The notes beneath the pieces were generated by a model. That model ran no database searches, was not told the origin of the DNA, and saw only the letters and a program-made list of their open reading frames with translations. From Nitrospinia bacterium (GTDB taxonomy: Bacteria > Nitrospinota > Nitrospinia > Nitrospinales > JAJDAT01), in NCBI GenBank assembly GCA_029261715.1, contig JAJDAT010000037.1, forward strand, positions 1 to 64,000: DNA of 64,000 nucleotides, written 5' to 3'. Every line of letters begins with the position of its first letter. Position 1 is the first letter of the stretch. Shown here one piece after another: positions 32,290 to 40,155 of this stretch. The translations under genes and the position numbers were made by a program.

Positions 32290-34613
32290 AACTCTTTACC
32301 TCTTATGCCCCAAGAAAGAATCGATTGGTCTTTGCCTTGAACAGTTACATAACGACACCGCAAGTCTTGACCTGATGATTCCAGAGACAAATCAATACTT
32401 CCATCCGACACAACCATTACTCTTATATCGCCTGCTATAGTTGGGCCTTCTTGTGACAACGTAGCCGCCAACCAATCGGTACCGCCATTCCTTGAAACAT
32501 AAAAATTCCCTGGCCCATCAGAGTCAGAATGTTGAACCTTCGCCCAAAGATACGCGCTAACAGGAACAAAGCCTGGATCATATGATTTAGAACGCAAATC
32601 CATTGCACCACGTTCAGAATCATAATTAATTCGATATTGAGAAACGGAAGGGTTTTGTGATGAGTTATCCGAATAAAGAGTTAAACCTCGAATAATCGAA
32701 TTCGTAGAGGTTGACCAACCTCCTGTTTCCTCCCATTGAGTATCTGTAATGGCTGCTAGGTTTGTACCTGTCATACGGTTGGAGGTTTGGCTTGATACTG
32801 CTTGTGAAACTGCGTGAAGCATATCGTTAACGGCAGAGGCTACCCAAGTTTCGACGGCTGTGTTTGTCGCGTCGTTGTTATATTCCCAAGTTCCTGAATT
32901 GTTTCGAGCTATTTTTCTCCAAACCGCTCCAGTGGTATTAAATATTTTAATTTCCGTTCCGTCGCCAAAACTAGAGACAGAATCAAACGACAACCAATAA
33001 TAGGCAACTTGGGAGTCTAACGTTTCGGCTACTGAAGCAAAATTAATATCGCTCCAAGGGGTAGTGTCAGTTTTGCTTGCCTCTATATCGCAAACCGAAA
33101 TCCTTTCACTAACAGGAACACCTTCACCATCCTCCATCATTTCAATTTCATAAGTAGTCGGTAAGCTGCTCCCATGGCTAGAAGCGGTCCATTCAATCCT
33201 GTAATAAAGGTAAGAAGTTGTATTGGTAAAAGTAAAAGTATCTGAACTTCCATTTGTTAAAGTAAAATTTTTGCCCGTGGTTGAATAAATTGCAGATGAC
33301 CAGCTGCTATCGTCATTACTACCTTTAAGATTAAAGGAAACGACTTTCGCTCTCCCTTCACTACCATTTACGTTTATCACCAATTTAGTAATAGTTTTTG
33401 CTAATGAAAATTGAACTTTATAATGCCTTGGGTATGTGTCAGTAGTCCCAAAATCTATACTAGTCCCAGTGTCATCATCTATGGCCTTTCCTATTGGGCC
33501 ACTGCTAACCGTTGCATTTGTCGTGATTGATTCCCCGCTAGTTACGTCTGAACCATAGCCCACACCGCCAGTTAAATTTAATTGAACTGAACCTGAATCA
33601 AATTGACTCATTCGTATAATAAAATCATACGTTCCGTTTGTTGCGACTGTTGATAGCGTTAATTGTGTATCTGAATCACGAGTGTCAATATTGAACCAAG
33701 TAGAACCGCTATCAAAACTAACCCGTGCCTTTGAACAGTTAATTGGCCAAACGCCGGATGAAATAGTTACTGTTGTACCTGTTGCAACAGTCGCTTGCGA
33801 CGTGCTTTGATTCGCATTTGTCCATTCCTGCTGCAGATAATTAGACTCGGCGGTGTAATCTTTATCTGAATTTAAGCCTGTTCCAGGGTCTGCACCCTTA
33901 TAAAGCTTATTGGTAGAATCGTGAACAGCTCCTGTTGAATTAGCTTCATCCGCTCCTTGCTCATTTGCGACCACAAACGAATCAAACCAACCTTTAATAA
34001 ATCCGAGCGCAATTGAAGTTGCATTAGCCGTATAATCTGCCAATGTAAAAATCAAATTGAAAAGTTCATTGATTTCTGGGATATCTGGAGCCGATTCAGC
34101 ATCAATAATGCTGTAGCTGATTGCGCTTATCGTAGAGTCAATATTTGATTCTTTTAAAACTATAGCGGTGTCGGGAGAGGAATAACTTGAACTTGCTATT
34201 GTGGAAACAACAGTACCTCCAGTAAGTTGGATAAGTAATTTTCTGTTTTTTGAATATACAGATGCTAAATCACCGGCGACCTTAAAAGACGAAGCTGAAA
34301 TATAGGTTGGAGTATGCCCACTATCTTTAAACTTTTCACCTGCTACTGTGATTGGTACTTTGGGTGTCCCATCTGGATTCAATGAAACATCCATTCTAGA
34401 ATCTTGCGCTTGGTTCTTAGCGAGCAATGAAGACCCACCATCTCTCGCATCTATAACTTCATTTTCAACGGTGGAAATCCCAGCGCCTAAAGAAGCATGG
34501 CCCCCTTTGCTACCTAAAAACGTCTGTAGGGCTGCCAACATAGAGTTATATAATACTTCCCAACTCCTTTTCCCATACGTCCACAAATGTGGATCAACAT
34601 CGAATAACGCCAT
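32286..34613 (-). CDS. Tail fibre/receptor-binding protein with discoidin-like domain
   Basis: The 775-residue protein has a conserved N-terminal attachment part, long Ser/Thr/Asn-rich stretches and, at about 380-490, an F5/8 type C (discoidin)-like module (YPRHYKVQFSLAKTITKLVI, GSNDDSSWSS, YLYYRIEW). Such modules bind sugars, so it probably contacts the host surface. It has no enzyme motif that I can see. It lies outside the tail-tip block, next to the gpZ-like gene. Confidence 0.72.
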   Translation of the reverse strand: MALFDVDPHLWTYGKRSWEVLYNSMLAALQTFLGSKGGHASLGAGISTVENEVIDARDGGSSLLAKNQAQDSRMDVSLNPDGTPKVPITVAGEKFKDSGHTPTYISASSFKVAGDLASVYSKNRKLLIQLTGGTVVSTIASSSYSSPDTAIVLKESNIDSTISAISYSIIDAESAPDIPEINELFNLIFTLADYTANATSIALGFIKGWFDSFVVANEQGADEANSTGAVHDSTNKLYKGADPGTGLNSDKDYTAESNYLQQEWTNANQSTSQATVATGTTVTISSGVWPINCSKARVSFDSGSTWFNIDTRDSDTQLTLSTVATNGTYDFIIRMSQFDSGSVQLNLTGGVGYGSDVTSGESITTNATVSSGPIGKAIDDDTGTSIDFGTTDTYPRHYKVQFSLAKTITKLVINVNGSEGRAKVVSFNLKGSNDDSSWSSAIYSTTGKNFTLTNGSSDTFTFTNTTSYLYYRIEWTASSHGSSLPTTYEIEMMEDGEGVPVSERISVCDIEASKTDTTPWSDINFASVAETLDSQVAYYWLSFDSVSSFGDGTEIKIFNTTGAVWRKIARNNSGTWEYNNDATNTAVETWVASAVNDMLHAVSQAVSSQTSNRMTGTNLAAITDTQWEETGGWSTSTNSIIRGLTLYSDNSSQNPSVSQYRINYDSERGAMDLRSKSYDPGFVPVSAYLWAKVQHSDSDGPGNFYVSRNGGTDWLAATLSQEGPTIAGDIRVMVVSDGSIDLSLESSGQDLRCRYVTVQGKDQSILSWGIRGKEL

Positions 34614-34739
34614 CTAATTTTTAACGCTTTTTAGATTATTAGGTAACGAGTAACTAATTATTTCTTCTCCAAACTCATATGGCTTGAAGGAAAAATAACC
34701 AAGCGCAAAAATAACCAGCCAAACAAGAAATAACCGCAT
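34614..34739 (-). CDS. Small membrane protein (41 residues)
   Basis: MRLFLVWLVIFALGYFSFKP starts with a transmembrane segment, followed by a polar tail ending NLKSVKN. Its stop is directly followed by the fibre gene start (TAGATG), so the two are coupled. It could be a holin-, antiholin- or exclusion-type peptide; unknown. Confidence 0.55.
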   Translation of the reverse strand: MRLFLVWLVIFALGYFSFKPYEFGEEIISYSLPNNLKSVKN

Positions 34740-34890
34740 AGCCTAGATCTTAATTTTGGATGAATCAAAGCGTCACAACGTCAGTCTTAAAAACGAAAAT
34801 AGGCATGAAAAAGCCCTGAAACGGATTTAGACAAAAACGCAAAACGCGCAATGAAAAATATAAAAATGTTTTGGAATTTATTAGTTTTTT

Positions 34891-35040
34891 CAGACTCTTT
34901 CGGTCTGGGAAGATCCTTTTATAGACTTTCGAGCTTGGCTCCAGCCGTGGCCCATGGTCTTTTAGATTTGAGACTCTTTCGGTCTTTGCCAAGTTTAAGA
35001 GCTTTGATCGTAAGGCTTGGCTACCCCCCATCTCTTGGCT
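34891..35040 (-). ncRNA. Candidate structured RNA: tandem GNRA hairpin units
   Basis: On the minus strand, AGACCGAAAGAGTCT occurs twice (34892-34906 and 34971-34985). Each folds as AGACC-GAAA-G(A)GTCT with a GNRA loop and one bulged A. AGCCAAGC occurs 41-44 bases 5' of each on that strand (34933-34940 and 35015-35022). In the second unit GCCAAG also pairs with CTTGGC (34988-34993/35016-35021). The DNA to 35140 is clearly GC-richer than its surroundings. Frames that cross it on both strands have no recognisable domain. The RNA could extend from about 34870 to 35150. Confidence 0.4.
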
Positions 35041-35288
35041 TTTGCCGAAGCGTGGGCGACTTCTTGAAGGGTGTTAGTTTAACGACTCGCAATATGCGTT
35101 CCAGGTCGCGTAGTTTTACGGCGTTGCAGCCTTGTAGATTTCAGGATAAAGTTTTTAGAACATTTGTCAACAAAATATTTTAAAAGTTTCTAAAAAATTT
35201 TCCAATGGTATCCGAATTCCAAATATTAATTCTTCACTGAGTTTCTTAAACAACTCCAAAAATGTCTGGCGATTCACTGTCGCTCGTG

Positions 35289-35304
35289 CCCCCCTATAGG
35301 GGGG
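35289..35304. repeat. Perfect palindrome C6-TATA-G6 in the origin region
   Basis: Six Cs, TATA and six Gs form a 16-bp perfect palindrome just before the first iteron. It could extrude as a cruciform or act as an initiation or stop structure. Confidence 0.7.
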
Positions 35305-35422
35305 TCACAAAAGCGACACCTCAGAATTCGAGGGAGCGACAGGGGCGACACAAAAGCGACACTGAAGCGACACCTAAAAAATGGAATAACTCATTTTAGT
35401 ATATGCGTTTACGCCAAACACG

Positions 35423-35454
35423 TATCCGAGTTACTTATTATTGTCACTCGGATA
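35423..35454. repeat. Stem-loop between the two iteron clusters
   Basis: TATCCGAGT (35423-35431) pairs perfectly with ACTCGGATA (35446-35454) around a 14-base AT-rich loop. It is centred between the iteron clusters and so may be part of the origin. Confidence 0.65.
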
Positions 35455-35542
35455 ACGCGACAACGAAATATCGGCATAAGATGCGAAAAAACCTAAAAGC
35501 GACAAAAGGCGACGCAAAAGCGACACTAAAAAGACACCAAAA

Positions 35543-37447
35543 TTAGAAAAAATCGACTTTTTCAACGAATCCATCATTTTCTACCACTGAATTATTTTTC
35601 TTTAATTTATAAAAAAGCTTTCTAAAATTTTCCAAATTACATATTTCTGTATCTAAAGACCGATCTTTTAGAGCTTCAATTTGTATTCCTTTTTCTGGAA
35701 TTAGGTCAAAAATTAGCTTCTGTTTTCCCTTCAAAGGTTCTTCTTTTTGAATTGGAGCATCTGACAAATTAAACACCAAACTGGAAATTTCTTCATCCTC
35801 ATCAATCCCTAACTGAATACTTTCTCCTTGGAAAAATACAGATTGAGGTTCAATTGCATCCTTCATCTTTGTACAAGTCATTTGGGCTATTAGATTGTTA
35901 GGTTTTTCAATCCTGTATTCAAAATCTACAGCTCCTTTTAGAGCCATTGCCCCCCTCGCACGTTCTTTATTTTTATGACCCGTATGATGTACTAAGAGAA
36001 CAACACAATTAAATTTTGCCCTTAATAGTTGATCTACATGGGCGATAAACACGTTCATATCTGATGTTGAATTTTCATCTCCAGACCCAAAGTTCTTGGC
36101 TAAAGTATCGATTACAATCAGTTTAGGAGTATCACCATCTAATGTAGCTTCAATAGCTTTTGAAGTTTCAATTGCAGATTCTTTGTCGTAAATGTCAACT
36201 GCATGTTGGCTAAAATAAAAAGGATGGTCTTCTAAGTTTTCATCATATTTTTTGGTCCATGCCGCTAATCTTCTAGCTAAACCGCCATGACCCTCACCCG
36301 CTAAATAAACCACTGAGCCCTGTTTAATTGCGTTTCCATGCCATTCTCTACCTGTGACGCAATGAAGAGCAATATCCATAGCTAAAAAGCTCTTATATGA
36401 ACCAGGATCGCCAAAAAGTATTCCGGTTGTGTCGGACTCAATGAAGTTTTTTACGAGCCAATTAATGGAGCCTAACTTATCTATTAATTTAGACGCGTGG
36501 ATAAGTTCTAATGAGGTGTGTTTTTCCTTTTTTCTTGAGTCATAGACTTCTCTAGCCCATCTAATTACAGAAGCAAACGTAATAGGATTGGTTGTATTGA
36601 GATTTTCTTTAAAAGTCTTCCACTTGTTCTTAGTTTCTCCGTTTTGGTATGAATCGCCTTGTGAGCTCCATTCATCCCAGATTTCGAAACCTAGTTCGCT
36701 TCCTTTGTATTGATGGTATAGAGCCATGCCTATTTTGACCCATTGGTCATAGCTGCAATCAGGATCTAGATAATTAATGGCTTTTATAACTTTTTCAGTT
36801 GAGATATCTGCAGGGTTTTTAAAGTTTTCGAATGAATCAAAGTCTTCAGATTTAGCTTCTACCTTTGAAGATCTAACTTGGATCCAATCATCTGGAATGA
36901 TAGTAGAAAAATAATCTAATAACTTTTCTGCTCGAGCACGAGAAAGTGAAGGAAGATCTTCTTTCTTTATTTTAGTGATATCTATGTCATCAACCCATTT
37001 GTAGGGCTTACCCGTTTCAGGATGGACATGAAAAGAAACGAACTGTTGGCCTTCTCCGAGTATCTCGAGTTTATGTTTAGTATCTAAAGCATCTTCATAA
37101 GTCGGGCTTGATAGTTTGGTGAAAGGAGAATCTGTTTTGTATACGAGGAGGGTTTTGGGGGCTTTTCCAACTCTTATTGGAGCGAGACCAAATTCTTTTT
37201 GGCAGAATAAAGTAAGTTTTCTTACTATTTCAGGATCGTGGACATCAATATCAATGGCAGGAGTGTTTTTAGCTAAAACACCGATTCCAGTAAATCCTCT
37301 TTCAGACCATTCTTTTATCTTCTGAGGGTCTGCTTTAACGTTCTTCCAATCGGCAAGACCTTTAGGAAATTTGCACCCTTCAGCTATTGGGATTACGTCG
37401 TAATTATTAGCTAATAGTTTCGAACCGAGCGTATCTAAAAATGACAT
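35543..37447 (-). CDS. Primase-helicase: prim-pol, PriCT and RepA-like ATPase
   Basis: The 634-residue replication protein has an N-terminal bifunctional primase-polymerase domain (about 5-175; acidic pair Asp66/Asp68 in AIDIDVHD). A PriCT-2-like helical domain follows (215-300, LDPDCSYDQWVKIGMALYHQ). The C-terminal part is a RecA-fold hexameric helicase of RepA/AAA_25 type (Walker A GDPGSYKS at 346-353, Walker B LIVIDTLA, VLLVHHTGHKN). It is probably the origin-acting primase and helicase, since the iteron region starts directly after its stop. It is transcribed away from attR. Confidence 0.92.
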   Translation of the reverse strand: MSFLDTLGSKLLANNYDVIPIAEGCKFPKGLADWKNVKADPQKIKEWSERGFTGIGVLAKNTPAIDIDVHDPEIVRKLTLFCQKEFGLAPIRVGKAPKTLLVYKTDSPFTKLSSPTYEDALDTKHKLEILGEGQQFVSFHVHPETGKPYKWVDDIDITKIKKEDLPSLSRARAEKLLDYFSTIIPDDWIQVRSSKVEAKSEDFDSFENFKNPADISTEKVIKAINYLDPDCSYDQWVKIGMALYHQYKGSELGFEIWDEWSSQGDSYQNGETKNKWKTFKENLNTTNPITFASVIRWAREVYDSRKKEKHTSLELIHASKLIDKLGSINWLVKNFIESDTTGILFGDPGSYKSFLAMDIALHCVTGREWHGNAIKQGSVVYLAGEGHGGLARRLAAWTKKYDENLEDHPFYFSQHAVDIYDKESAIETSKAIEATLDGDTPKLIVIDTLAKNFGSGDENSTSDMNVFIAHVDQLLRAKFNCVVLLVHHTGHKNKERARGAMALKGAVDFEYRIEKPNNLIAQMTCTKMKDAIEPQSVFFQGESIQLGIDEDEEISSLVFNLSDAPIQKEEPLKGKQKLIFDLIPEKGIQIEALKDRSLDTEICNLENFRKLFYKLKKNNSVVENDGFVEKVDFF

Positions 37448-37523
37448 AAAACCAGACGGAAGAGGAGAATATTATTAATTAACAGTGTTTGCTATTTCGA
37501 TTTCCCTTTAAATAAAAGCTTTG

Positions 37524-37562
37524 GCATGTAAAAATTGTTTCTTAAAATGACAGCATGTAAAA
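37524..37562. promoter_or_regulatory. Direct repeat in the divergent promoter region
   Basis: GCATGTAAAA occurs at 37524-37533 and 37553-37562, between the divergent primase gene and the membrane-protein gene. A regulatory role is possible. No strong promoter is evident. Confidence 0.35.
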
Positions 37563-37575
37563 CCGCGAGAATCCT

Positions 37576-38046
37576 ATGGCCGTATTCGAAATAGACCAAG
37601 AAAGTTTCAGAAAGACAAGAAGAAATTTATTGGTTGTTAGTGTTTTTGAGGCATTCATTATTTTAGCAGGGGTTCAAATTAAAAAAATTAATCTATTGGG
37701 TGTTACAGCTACAGTAGATCGTCCGAGTACTATTTATCTTTTTATTTTTATAGTTTGGCTTTACTACTTAACTTCATACCTTCAAAATCTTTATTTGCAT
37801 AAAATTAATGTTGTAGAAGAGTTTACGGATGCCATTGATGAACATGGGAAGGCCAAAAGTTTAATATCAATTTTTTTCATATATAGTTCTATTTTTTCCT
37901 ATTACTTTTTCCCTATTTTTATAGGAATTTCTCCAGTTATTTGTTTATTTTGGTTCTGTGAAGAACACACAATTTTTTCAGGCTTAATGCTGATGGTTTT
38001 AGTATGTTTTAAATCTTTTGAGGAGCTTTTAAGTTGGAAGAGTTAA
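37576..38046 (+). CDS. Membrane protein beside attR (probable moron)
   Basis: The 156-residue protein has about four transmembrane segments (near 18-36, 53-72, 96-120 and 122-145). I do not recognise it. It is the terminal gene of the prophage, faces opposite to the phage operons and has its own leader, all typical of lysogenic-conversion genes expressed from the prophage. Superinfection exclusion is a reasonable but unproven guess. Confidence 0.65.
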   Translation: MAVFEIDQESFRKTRRNLLVVSVFEAFIILAGVQIKKINLLGVTATVDRPSTIYLFIFIVWLYYLTSYLQNLYLHKINVVEEFTDAIDEHGKAKSLISIFFIYSSIFSYYFFPIFIGISPVICLFWFCEEHTIFSGLMLMVLVCFKSFEELLSWKS

Positions 38047-38096
38047 AAATCTCCACAGCAACCAAAATAAAAAAAGCCATGTTTTAACTTCTTAGA

Positions 38097-38132
38097 ATTT
38101 GGTCCTCTTTTGGGCCTTTATTCAGGACCAAT
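38097..38132. repeat. Candidate integrase arm-type sites, attR side
   Basis: ATTTGGTCCT (38097-38106), TTTGGGCCTT (38108-38117) and the inverted AGGACCAAT (38124-38132) repeat the motif found at 304-329 in int. The first 26 bp match that stretch with one mismatch. The stretch 38047-38248 holds no gene, only these repeats, the 17-bp int-leader repeat (38191-38207) and the hairpin next to attR. Confidence 0.5.
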
Positions 38133-38202
38133 ATCGGAACACATTTTCGCTAAGAAAATAGAAGCTTATTTTATAAAATATTGAAAAGTTTTGAGTTATA
38201 GA

Positions 38203-38250
38203 AGCGGAAGGAAGGACGTTTGATCATTTTTAGGGTTACGTCATTCCGCT
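38203..38250. repeat. Long imperfect hairpin touching attR
   Basis: AGCGGAA (38203-38209) and GACGT (38215-38219) pair with ACGTC (38238-38242) and TTCCGCT (38244-38250), giving 12 bp with an internal loop. Its outer 3' arm ends inside the att core start. It overlaps the inverted copy of the int-leader repeat. Confidence 0.55.
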
Positions 38251-38304
38251 TTCACGCCGGCGACGCGGGTTCGAATCCCGCTGGGGACGCTTTTTAACAA
38301 TGCC
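38249..38304 (+). repeat. attR: core 38249-38293 plus extension
   Basis: This is an exact copy of 218-262, and TTAACAATGCC (38294-38304) matches 264-274 after a one-base gap. It represents the 3' half of tRNA-Glu only, so it is not a tRNA gene. Confidence 0.93.
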
Positions 38305-38346
38305 CTTTTCACCTGATTATTACGTAATCGATTAGGGCGTTTTTTT
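38302..38346 (+). terminator. Original tRNA-operon terminator, now beyond the prophage
   Basis: GCCCT (38302-38306) pairs with AGGGC (38334-38338), with an inner GATTA/TAATC stem, followed by seven Ts (38340-38346). Before integration it would have followed tRNA-Glu by about 44 bases. Confidence 0.6.
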
Positions 38347-38353
38347 AGCTAGA

Positions 38354-39141
38354 TCAATACCTTCCACTGACACGCTCACGTTCTTGAGCCAAACCTGTCT
38401 TCGAATACTTTAATTCATCTTCGGCAGACGTCAGCTTATTCTTTTTCTCTTCAAGCTCCTTGTGAAACTTATCAACCCCCCATTGCGCTTTCTGGATGTC
38501 CGCTCCTCTATCTGCTAAACAAGCTTGATAATCGCTTCTAGACTCTACACAAGGCCTGGATTTTTTAGAGTTCAAATTATGTTGCGCTTTTTGAAGTTTC
38601 GCTTCTAAATCCCTGACTCTTCTTTTCATTTTCGAAATATTAAATTTCTCTTTAAAAACTTCTATCTCTTTTCTTTCTACCGACAAACTATTTAATCGTT
38701 CACTCCACTTTGCCTGAGATATTTGAGATCTATTCTCTCTATAAAATTTTTCCTTAAAGCCAATAAACGACTCCAAGATTTTAGCCAACTCTAACTTAGC
38801 GTCTTCAGAGCTACTCTCAGCCGAATCAAGGCCTTCCAAAGCGCTATCCACCCCCCATGAGCCTTTTGGATATCGGCTCCACGATCGCCCAAACAAGCTT
38901 GATAATCGCTTCTAGATTCAAAACATTGCCTAGCTTTTTTTCTATCTACTTCTCTGACAGCCTCTCTATAATCCTTTTCTTTTTTCTCCACTTCTCTATC
39001 TTTATCGTAAATAGAATCTTCATACTCATAAATTTTGTTTTGCATTTCAGCTAGCGGGACATCCTCCGCATAAGCACTTACAGATAAACTAAAAACGCAA
39101 ACGATAATAAAGCTCCAATTCATTAAAACGTTCATATCCAA
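38354..39141 (-). pseudogene. Secreted coiled-coil repeat protein, frameshifted
   Basis: Two frames, 39141-38791 and 38896-38354, together form one gene of about 260 codons. The first has a signal peptide (IIVCVFSLSVSAYA). Both halves carry the same segment ESRSDYQACLxDRGADIQKA. The second copy continues QWGVD, whereas the first breaks at CATGGGGGG (around 38850-38858). One missing base there restores WGVD. So either the gene is mutated or the base call in the G run is wrong. The protein is charged and coiled-coil; function unknown. Confidence 0.65.
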
Positions 39142-39235
39142 TATCCTTAAAACAGCTAGGTTCCCACTTTAGTAAATCTATCTCATCAAAAACAAAAGAG
39201 TCCAACTTAAAAAAATTCGGTCACAAATTAAAAGC

Positions 39236-40033
39236 TTAGCGATAAATAATTTGAATTGGATTCTTTTTATTCCTTTTAAAAACAGCTTTAACGGTGTTTT
39301 TTCCCAAACCATTTAAAGAAAGATCCAATAGTTCTAACTTAGGAAACTGGGAAGACTCTATCATCAAAATTGATCCTACATCGGTAATAGAATTTTGTCC
39401 CATATGAAGAGTTTTTAAATTGGGTAAATTATTAGCGACCGATAGTTTAAGAGCTCCATCATCTCCAATTTTATTTCGAAATAGACCTAATGTCTCTAAA
39501 CTGGATAGGTCGACTTTAACAAGATACCCTGTTCCTCTTTCTGTAATAAAATTATCGTTTAATAAAAGAGTCTTTAAGCTTTTAAATTTTTTGGAATTAA
39601 TCATCAACTCTAAACCATCATCGCCAATTTCATTTTTCCAAAGCTTCAAAACTTCCAAATCATTAAAGTTTGCAGAATCAATTAACGCCTTAAGCCCTAA
39701 ATCGCCTAAATAATTCCCCCACAAATCTAGTTGTCTTATATTCTTCACAAAGGGAGATTTTGCTAAGGCCTTCATCCCTTTGTATTGAATCTTATTCCCC
39801 TGTAACAACAAAACCTCGACATTTGATAATACTTCCATTTTCGCAAGTTTTTTTGCTCCAGAAATTCCGATTTTTAAACCTCCTAAATCCAGAACAGTTC
39901 CACTTTTGCTAAGACGTTTTTCAACTAAAGAAGCTAAATCTTCAGAACCTTCCGCTATGCAAAAAAACAAAAAACTGCATAAGAAGAAAGAAAGTCCAAT
40001 AGCTGTTTTACTAAATTTTATTTTTTTAGACAT
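39236..40033 (-). CDS. Secreted leucine-rich-repeat protein (RNI type)
   Basis: The 265-residue precursor has a signal peptide (AIGLSFFLCSFLFFCIAEG) followed by about seven repeats of 24-28 residues of the ribonuclease-inhibitor type (LEVLKLWKNEIGDDGLELMI, LKTLLLNDNFITERG). It should form a protein-binding solenoid outside the cytoplasm. A cytoplasm-type relative without signal is at 46715-47623. Confidence 0.85.
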   Translation of the reverse strand: MSKKIKFSKTAIGLSFFLCSFLFFCIAEGSEDLASLVEKRLSKSGTVLDLGGLKIGISGAKKLAKMEVLSNVEVLLLQGNKIQYKGMKALAKSPFVKNIRQLDLWGNYLGDLGLKALIDSANFNDLEVLKLWKNEIGDDGLELMINSKKFKSLKTLLLNDNFITERGTGYLVKVDLSSLETLGLFRNKIGDDGALKLSVANNLPNLKTLHMGQNSITDVGSILMIESSQFPKLELLDLSLNGLGKNTVKAVFKRNKKNPIQIIYR

Positions 40034-40155
40034 CTATTTAGATCTATAAATATTATAAGTTTTGGTAAATTTTATTTTCATCCAAAAATAAAAAACGAGC
40101 GACCTGCAACAAAACTAAAACGCTAATCAACGTTACTTGAAATTATTTTTTCGCA

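Larger units (their letters stand above)
35276..35542. other. Candidate phage replication origin with iterons
   Basis: GCGACAC-type repeats occur at 35313, 35336, 35345, 35356 and 35367, then at 35499, 35509 and 35520, with a degenerate copy at 35531. There is one inverted copy at 35278-35283. Many have the longer form AAAAGCGACAC, and within the clusters they are phased at 10-11 bp (one helical turn). The two clusters flank a stem-loop. The region is adjacent to the primase-helicase gene, as expected of a phage origin. I see no gene in 35041-35542. Confidence 0.6.

Noticed and set aside
34933-35022. Group I intron core
   Set aside because: GAGCCAAGC resembles the P4 strand, but I could not find matching P7/R-S elements or a split gene around it.
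34980-35045. tRNA-like fold on the minus strand
   Set aside because: The AGCCAAG box recalls a tRNA D-arm, but no T-arm with a paired stem and no 7-bp acceptor stem can be made.
34851-35183. 110-codon open frame on the plus strand (and an 88-codon frame opposite, 35031-34765)
   Set aside because: Neither has a ribosome site or a recognisable domain, and both cross the tandem hairpin repeats in GC-rich DNA. A structured RNA or regulatory DNA explains the sequence better.
35276-35542. CRISPR array
   Set aside because: The repeat unit is only 7-11 bp with 10-11 bp phasing and no unique spacers, and no cas genes are present.
38249-38289. Second tRNA-Glu-like sequence
   Set aside because: Only the 3' part from the anticodon loop is present. 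There is no 5' acceptor strand or D-arm, so it is attR and not a tRNA gene.
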